A stretch of DNA of 64,000 bases from Erwinia_E haradaeae_I (GTDB lineage: Bacteria; Pseudomonadota; Gammaproteobacteria; Enterobacterales; Enterobacteriaceae), in NCBI RefSeq assembly GCF_900698925.1, contig NZ_LR217713.1, positions 372,001 through 436,000 on the forward strand, read 5' to 3'. Both the position numbers and the translations under genes were made by a program. This document shows positions 9,830 to 21,253 of the stretch, in pieces (the stretch's first letter is position 1; each line of letters starts with the position of its first letter). The notes beneath the pieces are model-generated. The model had not been told where the DNA came from, ran no database searches, and saw only the letters and a list, made by a program, of their open reading frames with translations.

Positions 9830-11735
9830 TATTGGATTCTATTTTTAAAAAAATAAATATACTGAATTATTTATAATAATTCATTTTTTGTTATATCATT
9901 TTTTTACTAAAAGAAAACAATCTTTACTATAAATAAAGATTTAAACTATTATTTTTTATGAGTTAAGAGTCTGTATACAGAAAAGTATTTAAGTATTTTA
10001 TTTGAGCTTATTAAAATCTATTTATATTATAGTATGATATTATTATATAATATAATAATAGGATATAAGATTATGTTTCCAGTTTAGTTGCAGGTTTCAC
10101 AGTTCTTAACTAGGATAAAATTATGTTAATCATTTATTTCTTTGATGTAAGAAATGGAATTTGATTTAGTATATAACTATAGGAAATGATTTATTTACGT
10201 TATAGATACATCTGATTTCATTCATGAAGTATAAAAAATAGAACCTTATGTTAAAACCAGAGTATCAAGAAGTACGGTTCTAGACTTACATCATAGGGTA
10301 TTTAGAAAAAAAAGTACAATTTAGAATTGTACTAAAGATTTTAAAATAAAAATTTTAATTTAATTGAGTTGTCAATGTTATTTGATTATGAAATTAAGCA
10401 GAGAGATCTTCTCTTATTAGAGTCCAGGGTAAAGCTAGTTAAATAGAGTAACAAAAGTTTGACTGATTTAATTTCTTCTTCTTAGAAAAAAGAGAGGAAT
10501 TAATTCTTATATTATAATATCTATATGGTTCATAACATGTACATGATGGTATGATATTTTTTTGATTATATTCTACCATAAGAATAAGGTTGTTCTTGGT
10601 TCATAGAACGCATTTAGTGTACATGGATTTACATTCATTTTTTTTGATATCCATTTAATGAATAAATTATATGAGTAAGATTCAGGCTTAAATCTATATA
10701 TTTATGACGACCTGATTATATCACGGTATAATAACAGAAGCGTGCATTAAAAAATTTTTTATTTCTGCATTTGTAGGATAATTATTGTCTTTGATTACAT
10801 TAATTTAATCAAAGACAATAATTATCTATTCAGGCAATTTACCAAAGATTGAGAGATATATAAAACAAGTGGAATGTTGTATTTTATTTCAAAAAGCTCT
10901 TTCCTATAAATATCATGTTAAGCGCAATGTTCTTGAGCTATAGTTTTTACAGAAAGTTCTATTTTTACTATTAATGATAATAAGACAGTTATTAATTTTT
11001 ATTTGTTATTTTTCAAATTCTTCTATGGAATTCGTTTCATCATATAAGAGATTGTTTTCATTTTTAAAAAAAAGGATGATATTTCATGAAGTTTATCAAT
11101 ACTACCTATTGATATATAGTGTTCTATTAAAAACTAGATTCTTTGAATTATTCATTTATTTTATAATCATTAGTTCTAATAAAATTTTTTTGATTTAAAC
11201 ATTTAGCTTAAAATATTATTAATTACATAAAAGATAAATATAGTAGGATTTTTATTTATTAAAAATCTTTTTGTAAAATTGTATTATTTCTAATAATAAT
11301 AAGTATTATTATTTGCATTTTTTCTTCTGGTTTTTATTTGTTTTTTCAATTAAAGAACGTGATAATTTTATTTATTAATGAATACTGAGGGTTCATCAAG
11401 ATACTTGATATATAAAAACTTTATTACCATACAAATCAATTGATATGAATTATATGGATTTGTTGCATAAGAATATTCATTAAATCAATAGGTTTTATAA
11501 CGGAACAATGATTAGTTTTGTACATCAAATAACGTATTGGTATATAGCGTGAAGATTCAATAATATTAAAAATTGTACAAAAAGATAATATATTACATAT
11601 TGTAATGTATTCATGTATTAATGTCAGATTGACTTATTAAATGTTAATAAATTTCTGAATAAGAAAAGAGAGACTAGATTCACTTAATGCTTAATAGGTA
11701 TTAAGAAGTCTATTAAAATAGAATGGTTGAATGAA
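9830..11735. other. Non-coding region between hemE pseudogene and tamB
   Basis: About 1.9 kb. Open frames here are short, Phe/Ile/Leu-rich and without motifs, for example about 74 codons from 10974, and look accidental. The only clear structure is the long hairpin at 10777-10826. Confidence 0.6.
10777..10826. repeat. 21-bp perfect inverted repeat with 8-nt loop
   Basis: Arms 10777-10797 and 10806-10826 are exact reverse complements and include ATTGTCTTTGATTA. This is the longest perfect stem I found in the window. It lies about 0.9 kb beyond the end of tamB and about 0.95 kb before the hemE start, so it is attached to no gene. Neither side carries an adjacent T-run. Its function is unknown. 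Confidence 0.8.
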
Positions 11736-14700
11736 TTAATAACGATGAGTATCCTGATTGTTATCTTCAGTCTGAAGATTAAATTGGTATAGCATATCCA
11801 TTTCTTGGTCCATACTAGCCATTGCTTCGATATAGAGAGTCGGCATGAGTTGATAGCGTACTGTGAATATTGATAATGGATCAAACACCCCAATACCATA
11901 TTTTATCTGTAGATTCGGGAGCACATTAGCACTGACTTCTATTTTTTGTTGACTGCCTACTCCGATGGTATCTAATGCAAGATTACTAAGTCTCAAGCTC
12001 CGCCCAATTTGATCTATAATTTTTTCGCTTTGAGCTAGCCCTAAGTCTACTAATATTGAGGTTAGAGAATAATTCCCATGATTTATAGCGCTTATTTTTT
12101 GTCCATGTAATAAATAAGATAAAGTTTCTTGTTGTGTATGTTTGGGTTCAGAAAATACCTCTATTTTAGGGTCATTGGCCAGGCCTGTTACTCGTACTCC
12201 AGCTATTATGTTATCTTTAGTTTTTTTTGGATTACGAATTGCTTCAATATATAGATATGGTTGATCTAGGAATTTAGAAAATTTTAGCTCTCCCTTTCGT
12301 ATGTTCAGGTCTTGAGCATATGCATAGAAACGGCCAGATGGAATATGAATTTGACCAGTGAGACTTGTGTTATGTTCATCTTTTAGTATTTTTAAATCAC
12401 CATTTATTGCAGCTTGTAAGCCATACGCGGAAAGAGTCACATTATTGCCAAGATGGATATTAATATTACTGGTTATAGGTATGCTAATGGATTGGGATGT
12501 CAACGGTTGAAAGTTTGTATCTAAAAGTATTTCATCAGAAGAGGCATTAATGCTGTCTTTTGGTTTATTTTGAATAAGAAAGTGTGCCCTCGGTATATTG
12601 ATATGACCTGTTAAAGTTATTAAATTTCGCGTTTTTTCGAGAACAATTTCTGGGGAGATGTTCATATATAATATGGATGGCATTGTTACATGGATATTTT
12701 CCCCTTTTATTTTAACATGCATATACCAATTATTGAGATTATTCCAGGTAGAATATCCATGTATAATTAGATCACCTTTTTTGGTTTGAATGATTCCTTT
12801 AATTCTAGATTTTTTACCATTAAAGAGTATTTCTATATTAGCTGTTTTTATTTGAATGGGTATGTCTTGACTATCTAAGATTATGTTTTTTATTTTTAGA
12901 TCCCCGAATATTTCTAGAGCATTTAAGTTACCTTTTAGATGGACGTGCATATTTAAGATTCCAGATATTTGTTCATTGATATTGAATATTGGATTCAATA
13001 TTTTTATTGATATTTGATCGGTATCGATTGTACCAGATAGTTTACGGCATCCGTTCAGATCAGAAATCTGAATATTTCCCTTTATTGTTTGATTGTTAGC
13101 ACATTGAATTAACCATTGTATATGCATATAGTTATCGCTTAATTGAGTCTTAATCATTACCTTATCTAGTATTATTGGTGAGCTTTCTATATGAGATTTA
13201 TAATCAATTTGAATTTTTTTCCCTTGTAAAAAAACCTTTCCCTCTGGAAACCCTGTATTTATATTCCAACTTAAAGATGCAAAACCATTTAGTTCTCCTC
13301 TTAGTTCTCTTTTTCTATCCATAAACGCATTAAGTATTGATAAATTAAAATGATTAATGTCAATGTTTATATAAAAAGATGGTCCAATGTTAGTAATTGT
13401 TGGTATGCATAGCTTAGATGTTAAGTGATCCCAGAAGTGAGGTTGGAACATGAATGTATTTGTCTGATAAAAATAATTAACAGTAATAGATTGGGTTAAA
13501 TTCCACACACCTGTTGGGGTGGCAAAGATACTGCGTGTCACTACTCCCTTCCAGGTTTTGTCTAACAAGTTCAAAGCGCCATGAACAAAAAACTTCCAAG
13601 ACATTAGTTGGTTTTGTAGGTTACAAGTAAGATCATGTTCTGTAGAAGTTCCTGTGGCTTTTAATTGAAATAATCGAATTATAGTATTATTATTTTTTAT
13701 GTTTTCTATAAGAAGGTTCATATGCCCTTGAATTGTATCACTTATGGTGAGAATGCTATCGAGATTCAGGTGACCAATATATATTTTTTTCCACTGCAGA
13801 GCTCTAATAGTCATTTTTGTACATAACTGTGCTTTGTGTAGGGATCCTCTCACATAAAAAGATCCATATATATTACCACTTAGTTCAGGTAAGACCTCAT
13901 GTAAATTCTTACCGTCAATCTTTATATCAAGATCTAATTGTTCAGAAAGAAATCCATGAAGGTTAATAATGTTTTTACCAATACGAAGTTGAATATGTTG
14001 CATATTCAAGAAGCTGGATTTATCTATTAATATAGAACCATCTAGTGTTAATGGCTGATCTAGTATTTGGCCTTTAAGGTTTAGGTGTAGATCTATTGTT
14101 TTTATTTTCCAGCTATTCTTATAGAAATGGCCATTAGTGGTTAATGTACCCATTATATTTGTGTTTAATGTAGGATATTGATGTTTTATATTAAGTTTAG
14201 ATAAGGTTAACTGACTATGCCAGTTAATAGTTTCCTGCCAATTAACCCACCCTGTTACATTTATCGTTCCTGACGGGGAGCTTAAATTTAATTGATCTAA
14301 GAAAAATTGCTTACCATGTCCTTTTCCTTGTAAGATTAGTGAGGTTGGTGGAATATCAGCCCCTGATAAGTTAGTTTGTAGTGCAATGGCGTAATCAACA
14401 GCTGTGCCTCTGCAGATCAAATGGATGTTGTTAGCTTGAAGTTTTTTAGCATCATGCATGCGCCAACATATCTTAGGGCTTGCTAATGTCATATAAAAAG
14501 GTATTCCAGTAGTAGCAAGTTGAACATGTAAATGAAAAATTGCTTGGATTTGCCCAGATAAATTGAGTATTAGTTTGATTGAGCGATATAGATTTCCGTT
14601 TATAATGATTTGGATTTTCTCATTTTTTAGAGAGGGTGTAGTTAAACTACCATTGAATGTGAACTTTAGTGGCCAGGTATCGATGAGATTCATCTGACCT

Positions 14701-15554
14701 TCAGAATTAAATATACCGTAAGGAGAATCAATTCTTAATTGTTTGAGGTAGAGATGTTGAGAATTAGTATGAAATTGTGTCAGAATATGATTTATAGATA
14801 TATTATATTTTCCAATAATTTCTATTTTCTTAAAAATAAGTTCTACTATGTCGATGGCAAAAGGTAATGTTAATTTCGACATAGATGGTAGAATAGGTTT
14901 ATTCAATATTGATTTTAATATGTCATCAAATAATAGAAAAATAATTTTAAGATGTTTAATCTGTTGTCGTTCGTTCTCGTTGTTAGGTATTTTCTTTTTT
15001 ATTTTTGGTAGAACGATTGTTAATCCATTAATATAGGTTGGTCTAAGTGTAAATTTGTTCTCGATCCAGCTGGCGCCTCCAGTAAAATTTGTTATTATAA
15101 TCTCAGTATTATTAATAATTAAATTAATCTTATAAAGAATAAGTTGATTAAAGAGAAGTGAGTGAAAATATTTAATTTTAGTTTTTTTATGACTTTGTTC
15201 TAGATAAGGCTTTAGTCTGAATAATTGAGGTGTTTCAGTGGCTACTATTTGTGCATTTTTTATTGTTATATTTTTTAGATACAATGTTCTTTTCAAGAGA
15301 GACGTAAGGCATAATTCTGTATGAAATTCGTCTATATTAATATCTATAGTTTGTGTTATATAGTGAATACCTTTTAGTGTTAGGTCACTTACACTGCCTT
15401 GAACTGTTTGGATTTTGAGAGATGGAAGGTAGTATTCTATCGTAAAGAAGACTAATTTAGCTCCACTTGTCGTTGTTATTAAAAAAATAATAAAAAAAAA
15501 TAGAATCAGTATGAAAATCAGTATATAAATCAATCCTCGTTTCCATGTTTTCAT
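11736..15554 (-). CDS. tamB: Translocation and assembly module inner-membrane protein TamB
   Basis: TamB spans the periplasm as a long beta-helical groove. With TamA it supports assembly of some outer-membrane proteins and phospholipid transport to the outer membrane. The 1272 residues compare with about 1259 in E. coli. An N-terminal signal anchor (about residues 7-27, very rich in Ile, Leu and Phe) is followed by a long series of beta-strand repeats. The conserved C-terminal domain includes GRFYAYAQDLNIRKGELKF, VRVTGLANDPKIEVFSEP, LSYLLHGQ and VSANVLPNLQIKYGIGVF. Its ATG overlaps the tamA stop by 4 nt (ATGA), implying translational coupling. Keeping a 3.8 kb intact gene amid heavy erosion indicates strong selection. 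ytfP, which follows in E. coli, is absent. Confidence 0.96.
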   Translation of the reverse strand: MKTWKRGLIYILIFILILFFFIIFLITTTSGAKLVFFTIEYYLPSLKIQTVQGSVSDLTLKGIHYITQTIDINIDEFHTELCLTSLLKRTLYLKNITIKNAQIVATETPQLFRLKPYLEQSHKKTKIKYFHSLLFNQLILYKINLIINNTEIIITNFTGGASWIENKFTLRPTYINGLTIVLPKIKKKIPNNENERQQIKHLKIIFLLFDDILKSILNKPILPSMSKLTLPFAIDIVELIFKKIEIIGKYNISINHILTQFHTNSQHLYLKQLRIDSPYGIFNSEGQMNLIDTWPLKFTFNGSLTTPSLKNEKIQIIINGNLYRSIKLILNLSGQIQAIFHLHVQLATTGIPFYMTLASPKICWRMHDAKKLQANNIHLICRGTAVDYAIALQTNLSGADIPPTSLILQGKGHGKQFFLDQLNLSSPSGTINVTGWVNWQETINWHSQLTLSKLNIKHQYPTLNTNIMGTLTTNGHFYKNSWKIKTIDLHLNLKGQILDQPLTLDGSILIDKSSFLNMQHIQLRIGKNIINLHGFLSEQLDLDIKIDGKNLHEVLPELSGNIYGSFYVRGSLHKAQLCTKMTIRALQWKKIYIGHLNLDSILTISDTIQGHMNLLIENIKNNNTIIRLFQLKATGTSTEHDLTCNLQNQLMSWKFFVHGALNLLDKTWKGVVTRSIFATPTGVWNLTQSITVNYFYQTNTFMFQPHFWDHLTSKLCIPTITNIGPSFYINIDINHFNLSILNAFMDRKRELRGELNGFASLSWNINTGFPEGKVFLQGKKIQIDYKSHIESSPIILDKVMIKTQLSDNYMHIQWLIQCANNQTIKGNIQISDLNGCRKLSGTIDTDQISIKILNPIFNINEQISGILNMHVHLKGNLNALEIFGDLKIKNIILDSQDIPIQIKTANIEILFNGKKSRIKGIIQTKKGDLIIHGYSTWNNLNNWYMHVKIKGENIHVTMPSILYMNISPEIVLEKTRNLITLTGHINIPRAHFLIQNKPKDSINASSDEILLDTNFQPLTSQSISIPITSNINIHLGNNVTLSAYGLQAAINGDLKILKDEHNTSLTGQIHIPSGRFYAYAQDLNIRKGELKFSKFLDQPYLYIEAIRNPKKTKDNIIAGVRVTGLANDPKIEVFSEPKHTQQETLSYLLHGQKISAINHGNYSLTSILVDLGLAQSEKIIDQIGRSLRLSNLALDTIGVGSQQKIEVSANVLPNLQIKYGIGVFDPLSIFTVRYQLMPTLYIEAMASMDQEMDMLYQFNLQTEDNNQDTHRY

Positions 15555-17296
15555 AGTTCCGGTCCTAAACCAATATAGGATTGTATTCTATGATGGTTTC
15601 TGTCATTAACTGGGCGTGCAATATCAAGTTTAATCGGACCTAGAGGGGAATTCCAACGTATACCAAAACCAGCACTGATTTTAATATTTTTCTGCTTAAA
15701 CTCCTGCACGACTTCACCTATGTCTATAAAGACTGCGGTCCACCATTTTCCATTAATATTATATTGATGTTCGAGAGAACCTATTACAATCTTTGAAGCG
15801 CCAAGAATTTTTCCATTATGATCGCGCGGGGATAGCCCCTTGTATTTATAACCACGTATACTGTGATTTCCTCCGGCAAAGAAGCGCATATCTGGTGGAA
15901 TTTTTTCAAAATGATGAGTCTGAATCCAACCAAAATCCGTGTGTATAATCAAGCGATTTCTTTTTTTAATAGTTTTAATCCATGAATTTTCTATTTTAAA
16001 TACTAAAAAATCTATACAGGATCCCCAGGATATATCGGAAAAATCAATTGAATAATGTTGTGAATAACCATGTGTGGGCATTAGACCTCCGTATGAGCTA
16101 GTTCGGTCAACACTGATACCTGGGTACATTAACATAGCTGTATTTGTGATGCCATCTTGAGTAAATCGTTCTAATCTCCAGTGTAAATTGATTGCTTTTT
16201 TCCAGCCGTTAGAACTATTCCAATATCGTGATGTTGTTATAATAGAGGAATCTGTCTTAATATCATTCCAATGAATGCGTTTTAGGCTACCTTGTAATAA
16301 GTAATATTTTTCTAGTGGGTTTTCGAGGATTGGTATCTTATAGGAAAATCTTAGCTCACATTCAGGAGAAGAAATATTAGCAATGGTTTTAAAACTATGT
16401 CCTCGATTATTAATGATATTTTTGTCCCACATAGTTCGTATATGCATCCCAATCTTTCTTGAGGAGCCAATTCCAGTAGTGAAGGTATTCTCGGTTCGTT
16501 CTGTAAGGATGCCATGTAATCGTAAAAATGCGCCTTGATTGGATTCATCGAGTGTTGGTATCAGAATTACAGAATGAAACCAGCCAGTGTCTGATAATCG
16601 ACGACTTAGGTCTGCCATATGGCGTGAGGTATAGTAGGTACCCTCTTTAAATGGTACTAAATTTTGTAAATATTGTTTAAGTAGTTGTGAACCAGTAAAG
16701 GTTATTCTAGAAAAATGATAACGTTTTCCACTATTATAGCCAATATCCCAGAATGCTTGGTGTTTTTGCACTGATACTTTTAGTTGGTTCCTGTAGTAAT
16801 TAGCATTAAAATATCCTTTTTCTAAAGCTAAGTTATTTAAAGATTTTTTAAATTTTTCATATTCTCCATGATTTAGTGTACTACCTAATTTGGGTAGTTG
16901 ATAAGCGATAAGATTAAGATAATCACGGTCTTTTTGTGCATCACCGTGTAGTTTTACTCTGATTCCAGCAATAATCACTGGTTCTCCTGGTATAACTTGA
17001 ATTATAAGTACAGGCTCTTTTCTATTTTGTTTCGTTTGATTAAGGTGCATTTGAATTTTCGGTTCATAATACCCAAATACTTTTGTAGCTTCTTTAACTA
17101 TTTTTTGGACACGGTTATAAAATCGATTATTTATAGTTACCTCTTGGATTTTAATTATTGATAAATGTTCTTCAACATTTTTTTTTAGAGCTCCAGATAA
17201 TCCTAGTACATGAATATTGATTGATTTTGCGTGAATAGATGCAGGATAGATGTTCATTAGTAGGAAGGATAGATAATAGACATAGATTTTTAGCAC
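15551..17296 (-). CDS. tamA: Translocation and assembly module outer-membrane protein TamA
   Basis: TamA is an Omp85/BamA-family outer-membrane barrel that partners with TamB. The protein is 581 residues (E. coli about 577). A signal peptide (about residues 1-23, ending near IHAKS) precedes three POTRA domains with LGLSGALKKNVEEHL, GYYEPKI and EKGYFNANY. The 16-strand barrel domain follows, with LGSTLNHGEYEKFKKSL before it, FFAGGNHSIRGYKYKGLSP in the family's L6 region, and the terminal IQSYIGLGPEL. The start is a GTG with AGGAGAAA 5 nt upstream; no ATG fits the alignment better. It is first in a two-gene operon with tamB. About 2 kb of non-coding DNA lies upstream, where its promoter must be. 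Confidence 0.96.
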   Translation of the reverse strand: MLKIYVYYLSFLLMNIYPASIHAKSINIHVLGLSGALKKNVEEHLSIIKIQEVTINNRFYNRVQKIVKEATKVFGYYEPKIQMHLNQTKQNRKEPVLIIQVIPGEPVIIAGIRVKLHGDAQKDRDYLNLIAYQLPKLGSTLNHGEYEKFKKSLNNLALEKGYFNANYYRNQLKVSVQKHQAFWDIGYNSGKRYHFSRITFTGSQLLKQYLQNLVPFKEGTYYTSRHMADLSRRLSDTGWFHSVILIPTLDESNQGAFLRLHGILTERTENTFTTGIGSSRKIGMHIRTMWDKNIINNRGHSFKTIANISSPECELRFSYKIPILENPLEKYYLLQGSLKRIHWNDIKTDSSIITTSRYWNSSNGWKKAINLHWRLERFTQDGITNTAMLMYPGISVDRTSSYGGLMPTHGYSQHYSIDFSDISWGSCIDFLVFKIENSWIKTIKKRNRLIIHTDFGWIQTHHFEKIPPDMRFFAGGNHSIRGYKYKGLSPRDHNGKILGASKIVIGSLEHQYNINGKWWTAVFIDIGEVVQEFKQKNIKISAGFGIRWNSPLGPIKLDIARPVNDRNHHRIQSYIGLGPEL

Positions 17297-19324
17297 ACTT
17301 TCTCCTCATTCTATCTTCGTTTAATTCTAAAGAGATTCATTTATGTCCAAAATATAGCTAAATAATTATGATGTAGCTATATGGTGATATTATGTAATTT
17401 TCTTCAGTTTTTGGAGTAGATGGGATATCTAAGATTTGTTATTTAGAGGTAATTCCATGAGAAGTGTTGTGTAGTATACATTAAGCAGTGCATGACATAA
17501 AATAGTTTTTATTTAATGATCTCTAATTTAGATTAGAGATTTATTTTAAGATAATTAAAGCGATATTATATAATATTTGATATTAAATATGATATCTCAA
17601 TAAATCGTTCCATACTAACGGAATAAGTTTTCTTGGTGTTACAGTGCTTTTTATAATTTATTATATGATTTTCTCCAAGGTTGTCTCATTTCTCTTTGAG
17701 AAATAGGTGATAACTTGGGCATAGATATAATTATAATTTAGAACCGATCTTCTAGTTATTTATTTTTAAAAAGAATAATGTATTTTTTCTTAATTGGTTT
17801 AACGTTTTTCAATAAAAATTGATTTAATTTAAGATATTTATGTTATCATTTTAATGAAAAGTTTATTGAAGTGATTTTCTATATAGGGTTTTTTTAGAAA
17901 AAATCAAGTGTTCATGGATTTAGTAGTGAACTAGTGATATCCTCTCGTTTTTTCATTTAAAATGAAGATGTCATTATGTTATGTGATTATTATTAGAATG
18001 ATAAGAAAATCTATGAGATAAGTATCTATTTTGTATAATAGATGTAATCAACTTGTTTTTAGCAATAGCATTATAATGAATTTTTTTGGATTGGATAATT
18101 ATCATAACGTGGTAAGTCCAGTATTACTGATATAATGAAAGCTTATAACTTGATTATAAAAATCTTATAACTTGATTATAAGATGAAGAGGAATTTTATA
18201 TTTATTATTGTATATAATTTATTTAATAATGATTATTAACATATACGTTGCTCGAAATAAATATATACTTTTATAATTGATTTTAGATAGTTCTATCTAG
18301 AGATAGGTTTATTCAATACGTATATATTCGCCTTAAATGACAAGAGAAATATTTTTTATAACGATAAAATGTATTCAGTAGGGGTATCTTTTTTTTAAAC
18401 AAATGAGAAATAATGATTGAATCAGGTTTAATAATAATTTACATCAGTATTATTAGAATAATAATATAAGTTCTTTCTAAGATGAATAACTTACGGTTGA
18501 CTCATGGATTCATTTTTTTAAATATATTTAGATATTTTTAGGTTATAAGCGGGAACTATTGGATATTGAATGGAATTACATTCTGCATCAATTAGGATTT
18601 CAGTTACTATTATACATTAGATTCTGTAAATAAAATATAATTATATAGTTTTATACTGTAATCTTTTAATACCCTAAATTGAGTATTTTTATTATATTTG
18701 ATAAAGGTAAGATCAGATAGATATTTATTATTATTAAAAATTCACTTGAGGTAATTACGGTCCGTTATATGGATATAAGATATTTTTATATCAGTGTTTT
18801 TTTATATGATCGGAAATAGTATAGATTTTATGTATATCAGTGAATCAAGTTTTCGAGAAAAGATTAATTATTGCTATTAGGGTCTAGTAGTATACTATCA
18901 CTTGATTAGAAGTTTCATTCGAATACATGTTGTGTATATCTTTTTTTCTATTTCTATGTGAAATAGCATGCTAATTAGTTTAGTTTATATTTTAACTGAT
19001 CAGGATAACATGGGTGTGGATATAAGAAATTACTATATAATAGTAGCTACATATTATTTAGAAATGCAATAAGGCATCAATATATTATATTATCAGATAA
19101 AAAATATATCATATACATCTTGTAATCAGGATTCTTTTTGCCAAAGACGTATCACTACAAGAATAATCAACTATAAGGGTATAAATTACTTTAATATGAC
19201 TAGGTTAAAGTATAACTAGCAGTCTCTTTTTATCAGGATAAAAACTGATTGAATAGAAAAATGTTTTTTCAGAAAGTAGGCTATTGCTAATTACCTTTCA
19301 TATCATTTTAATTTTCCAAGTTAA
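17297..19324. other. Divergent intergenic region tamA/mrdA
   Basis: About 2 kb between divergent genes that must hold the promoters of both operons. I could not pick a convincing pair of promoter boxes in this composition. rsfS and rlmH, which precede mrdA in E. coli, are absent. It includes a 17-nt direct repeat at 18142-18180. Confidence 0.6.
18142..18180. repeat. 17-nt direct repeat, two copies 22 nt apart
   Basis: CTTATAACTTGATTATA occurs at 18142-18158 and again at 18164-18180, separated by AAAAT. This is a tandem duplication with a 22-nt period whose second spacer is not repeated exactly. Confidence 0.7.
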
Positions 19325-21229
19325 GTGAATAGACAGAAGCAGTGGAACCAATTGAAAAGCAACTTCTTTCGTGACTATACTTCCGAGCGCAAATTATTTG
19401 TACGTCGAGAGTTAATTGCTTTTTTAGGTATTTTACTTCTATCATCTGTATTAGTTAGCAACCTTTATCTACTTCAAATCATCCGTTATCGAGATTATAG
19501 TACTCGATCTAATGCCAATCGCATCAAATTAGTGCCAGTAGCTCCAAGCAGAGGTATGATTTGTGATCGCAATGGTGTCTTGCTTGCTTTTAATCGAACA
19601 ATTTATCAACTGGAAATAGTTCCAGATAAAGTTGATAATTTGTCATTGACTTTATCTCAATTACAACCAATTTTTGATTTGACTCATGAAGAGCTTAATC
19701 TTTTTTATAAAGAAAAAAAACGTTTACGGCATTTTTCCTCAATTGTACTTAAAACTAATCTTACTGAAGTTCAAATTGCTCGATTTTCAGTAAATCAATA
19801 TCGGTTTAATGGTGTAGTGATAGTAGGTTGTCAGCAGAGATTCTATCCTTATGGTGCTATTTTGACCCATGTTCTTGGGTATGTATCAAGAATTAATAAT
19901 ATTGATATCAAGAGGCTTGCAAAAAAAGGGATATGGTCCAATTATTCAGCAACTCACAGCATTGGTAAATTAGGTATTGAACGTTACTATGAAGATGTCT
20001 TACATGGTCAATCGGGGTATGAAGAGGTTGAAGTAAATAATCATGGACGAGTGATTCGTCAATTATATGAAAAAGCACCACAAGCTGGTTATGACATTTA
20101 CTTAACTATTGATTTAAAATTACAACAATATATTGCAACGCTTCTGGCGGGTAGTCGAGCAGCTGTAGTGGTTACTGATCCTAGTACTGGAGAGGTTCTT
20201 GCTATGGTATCGACTCCTAGCTATAACCCCAATCTTTTTGTACAAGGCATTTCTAGCCAGCAGTATAGCCTCTTACTTCATGATGAAAATCGTCCTTTAA
20301 TTAATCGTGCAATTCAAGGGACGTATCCACCAGCCTCAACAGTAAAACCTTATATTGCGATTTCTGCCTTAAGCTCTGGTATAATTTCACGCAATACTAC
20401 TTTATTTGATCCTGGATGGTGGAAGCTTCCGGGAACAAACAAACGATTTCGTGACTGGAAGCATTCAGGTCATGGACATCTTGATATTATTAAATCTATA
20501 GCAGAGTCTTCTGACACTTTTTTTTATCAAATTGCATATGACATGGGAATTAATCGTCTTAGCGAATGGATGAAAAAGTTTGGTTATGGCGCTCTTACCG
20601 GGATTGATTTACAAGAAGAGTCTTCTGGCATTATGCCTACTCGTGAATGGAAAACTACACGTTTTAAGATTCCTTGGTATCCTGGAGATACTATTCCGAT
20701 TGGAATAGGACAGGGTTATTGGTCTGCTACACCCATACAAATGAACAAAGCTTTGATGATCCTTATTAATGATGGAATGGTTAAAACACCCCATTTATTA
20801 ATGGAGGTGATACAGGGAGAAAAGACTGCTTTATGGCAGAATTTACCAAGTAATGGCATGGTTTGTGTAAATAGCGAATATTGGAAACTAGTAAAAGAGG
20901 GAATGTATAATGTGGCTAATCAGATTAATGGTACTGCTCGTAAGCATTTTTCAGATGCACCGTATAAAATTGCTGCTAAATCTGGTACAGCACAGGTATT
21001 TGGTCTTAAAGAAATGGAAATTTATAATGCCACTAGATTAACTGAACGTCTTCGTGATCATAAAGTTATGACTGCGTATGCTCCATATACGAAACCACGT
21101 ATAGCAATTTCTGTAATTTTAGAGAACGGGGGCAGTGGATCCGAAATTGGTAAAATTACACGTCAAATTTTCGATTATATTATTCTTGGTCATCATCAAG
21201 TGAAATCTCCCACCGTAAGTGCAGGTTGA
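19325..21229 (+). CDS. mrdA: Penicillin-binding protein 2 (peptidoglycan transpeptidase)
   Basis: PBP2 is the monofunctional class B transpeptidase of the elongasome and cross-links glycan strands made by RodA. The 634 residues match E. coli (633). A short cytoplasmic tail (FFRDYTSERKLFVRRE) leads to a membrane anchor at about residues 30-50. The pedestal domain (RIKLVPVAPSRGMICDRNG, KLGIERYYEDVLHG) precedes the transpeptidase domain. That domain has the active serine in STVKPY, the SSD motif in ESSDTFFYQ and KSGTAQVFG. The start is a GTG with no strong ribosome-binding site, eight residues longer at the N-terminus than E. coli; I see no better start before the homology begins. rodA follows after 24 nt, as in E. 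coli. Confidence 0.97.
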   Translation: MNRQKQWNQLKSNFFRDYTSERKLFVRRELIAFLGILLLSSVLVSNLYLLQIIRYRDYSTRSNANRIKLVPVAPSRGMICDRNGVLLAFNRTIYQLEIVPDKVDNLSLTLSQLQPIFDLTHEELNLFYKEKKRLRHFSSIVLKTNLTEVQIARFSVNQYRFNGVVIVGCQQRFYPYGAILTHVLGYVSRINNIDIKRLAKKGIWSNYSATHSIGKLGIERYYEDVLHGQSGYEEVEVNNHGRVIRQLYEKAPQAGYDIYLTIDLKLQQYIATLLAGSRAAVVVTDPSTGEVLAMVSTPSYNPNLFVQGISSQQYSLLLHDENRPLINRAIQGTYPPASTVKPYIAISALSSGIISRNTTLFDPGWWKLPGTNKRFRDWKHSGHGHLDIIKSIAESSDTFFYQIAYDMGINRLSEWMKKFGYGALTGIDLQEESSGIMPTREWKTTRFKIPWYPGDTIPIGIGQGYWSATPIQMNKALMILINDGMVKTPHLLMEVIQGEKTALWQNLPSNGMVCVNSEYWKLVKEGMYNVANQINGTARKHFSDAPYKIAAKSGTAQVFGLKEMEIYNATRLTERLRDHKVMTAYAPYTKPRIAISVILENGGSGSEIGKITRQIFDYIILGHHQVKSPTVSAG

Positions 21230-21253
21230 TTAGATAATAAGGATCAGTGATTT

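Noticed and set aside
10974..11198. 74-codon open frame
   Set aside because: Very rich in Phe, Ile, Leu and Ser, no motif, no ribosome-binding site, in eroded DNA; expected by chance.
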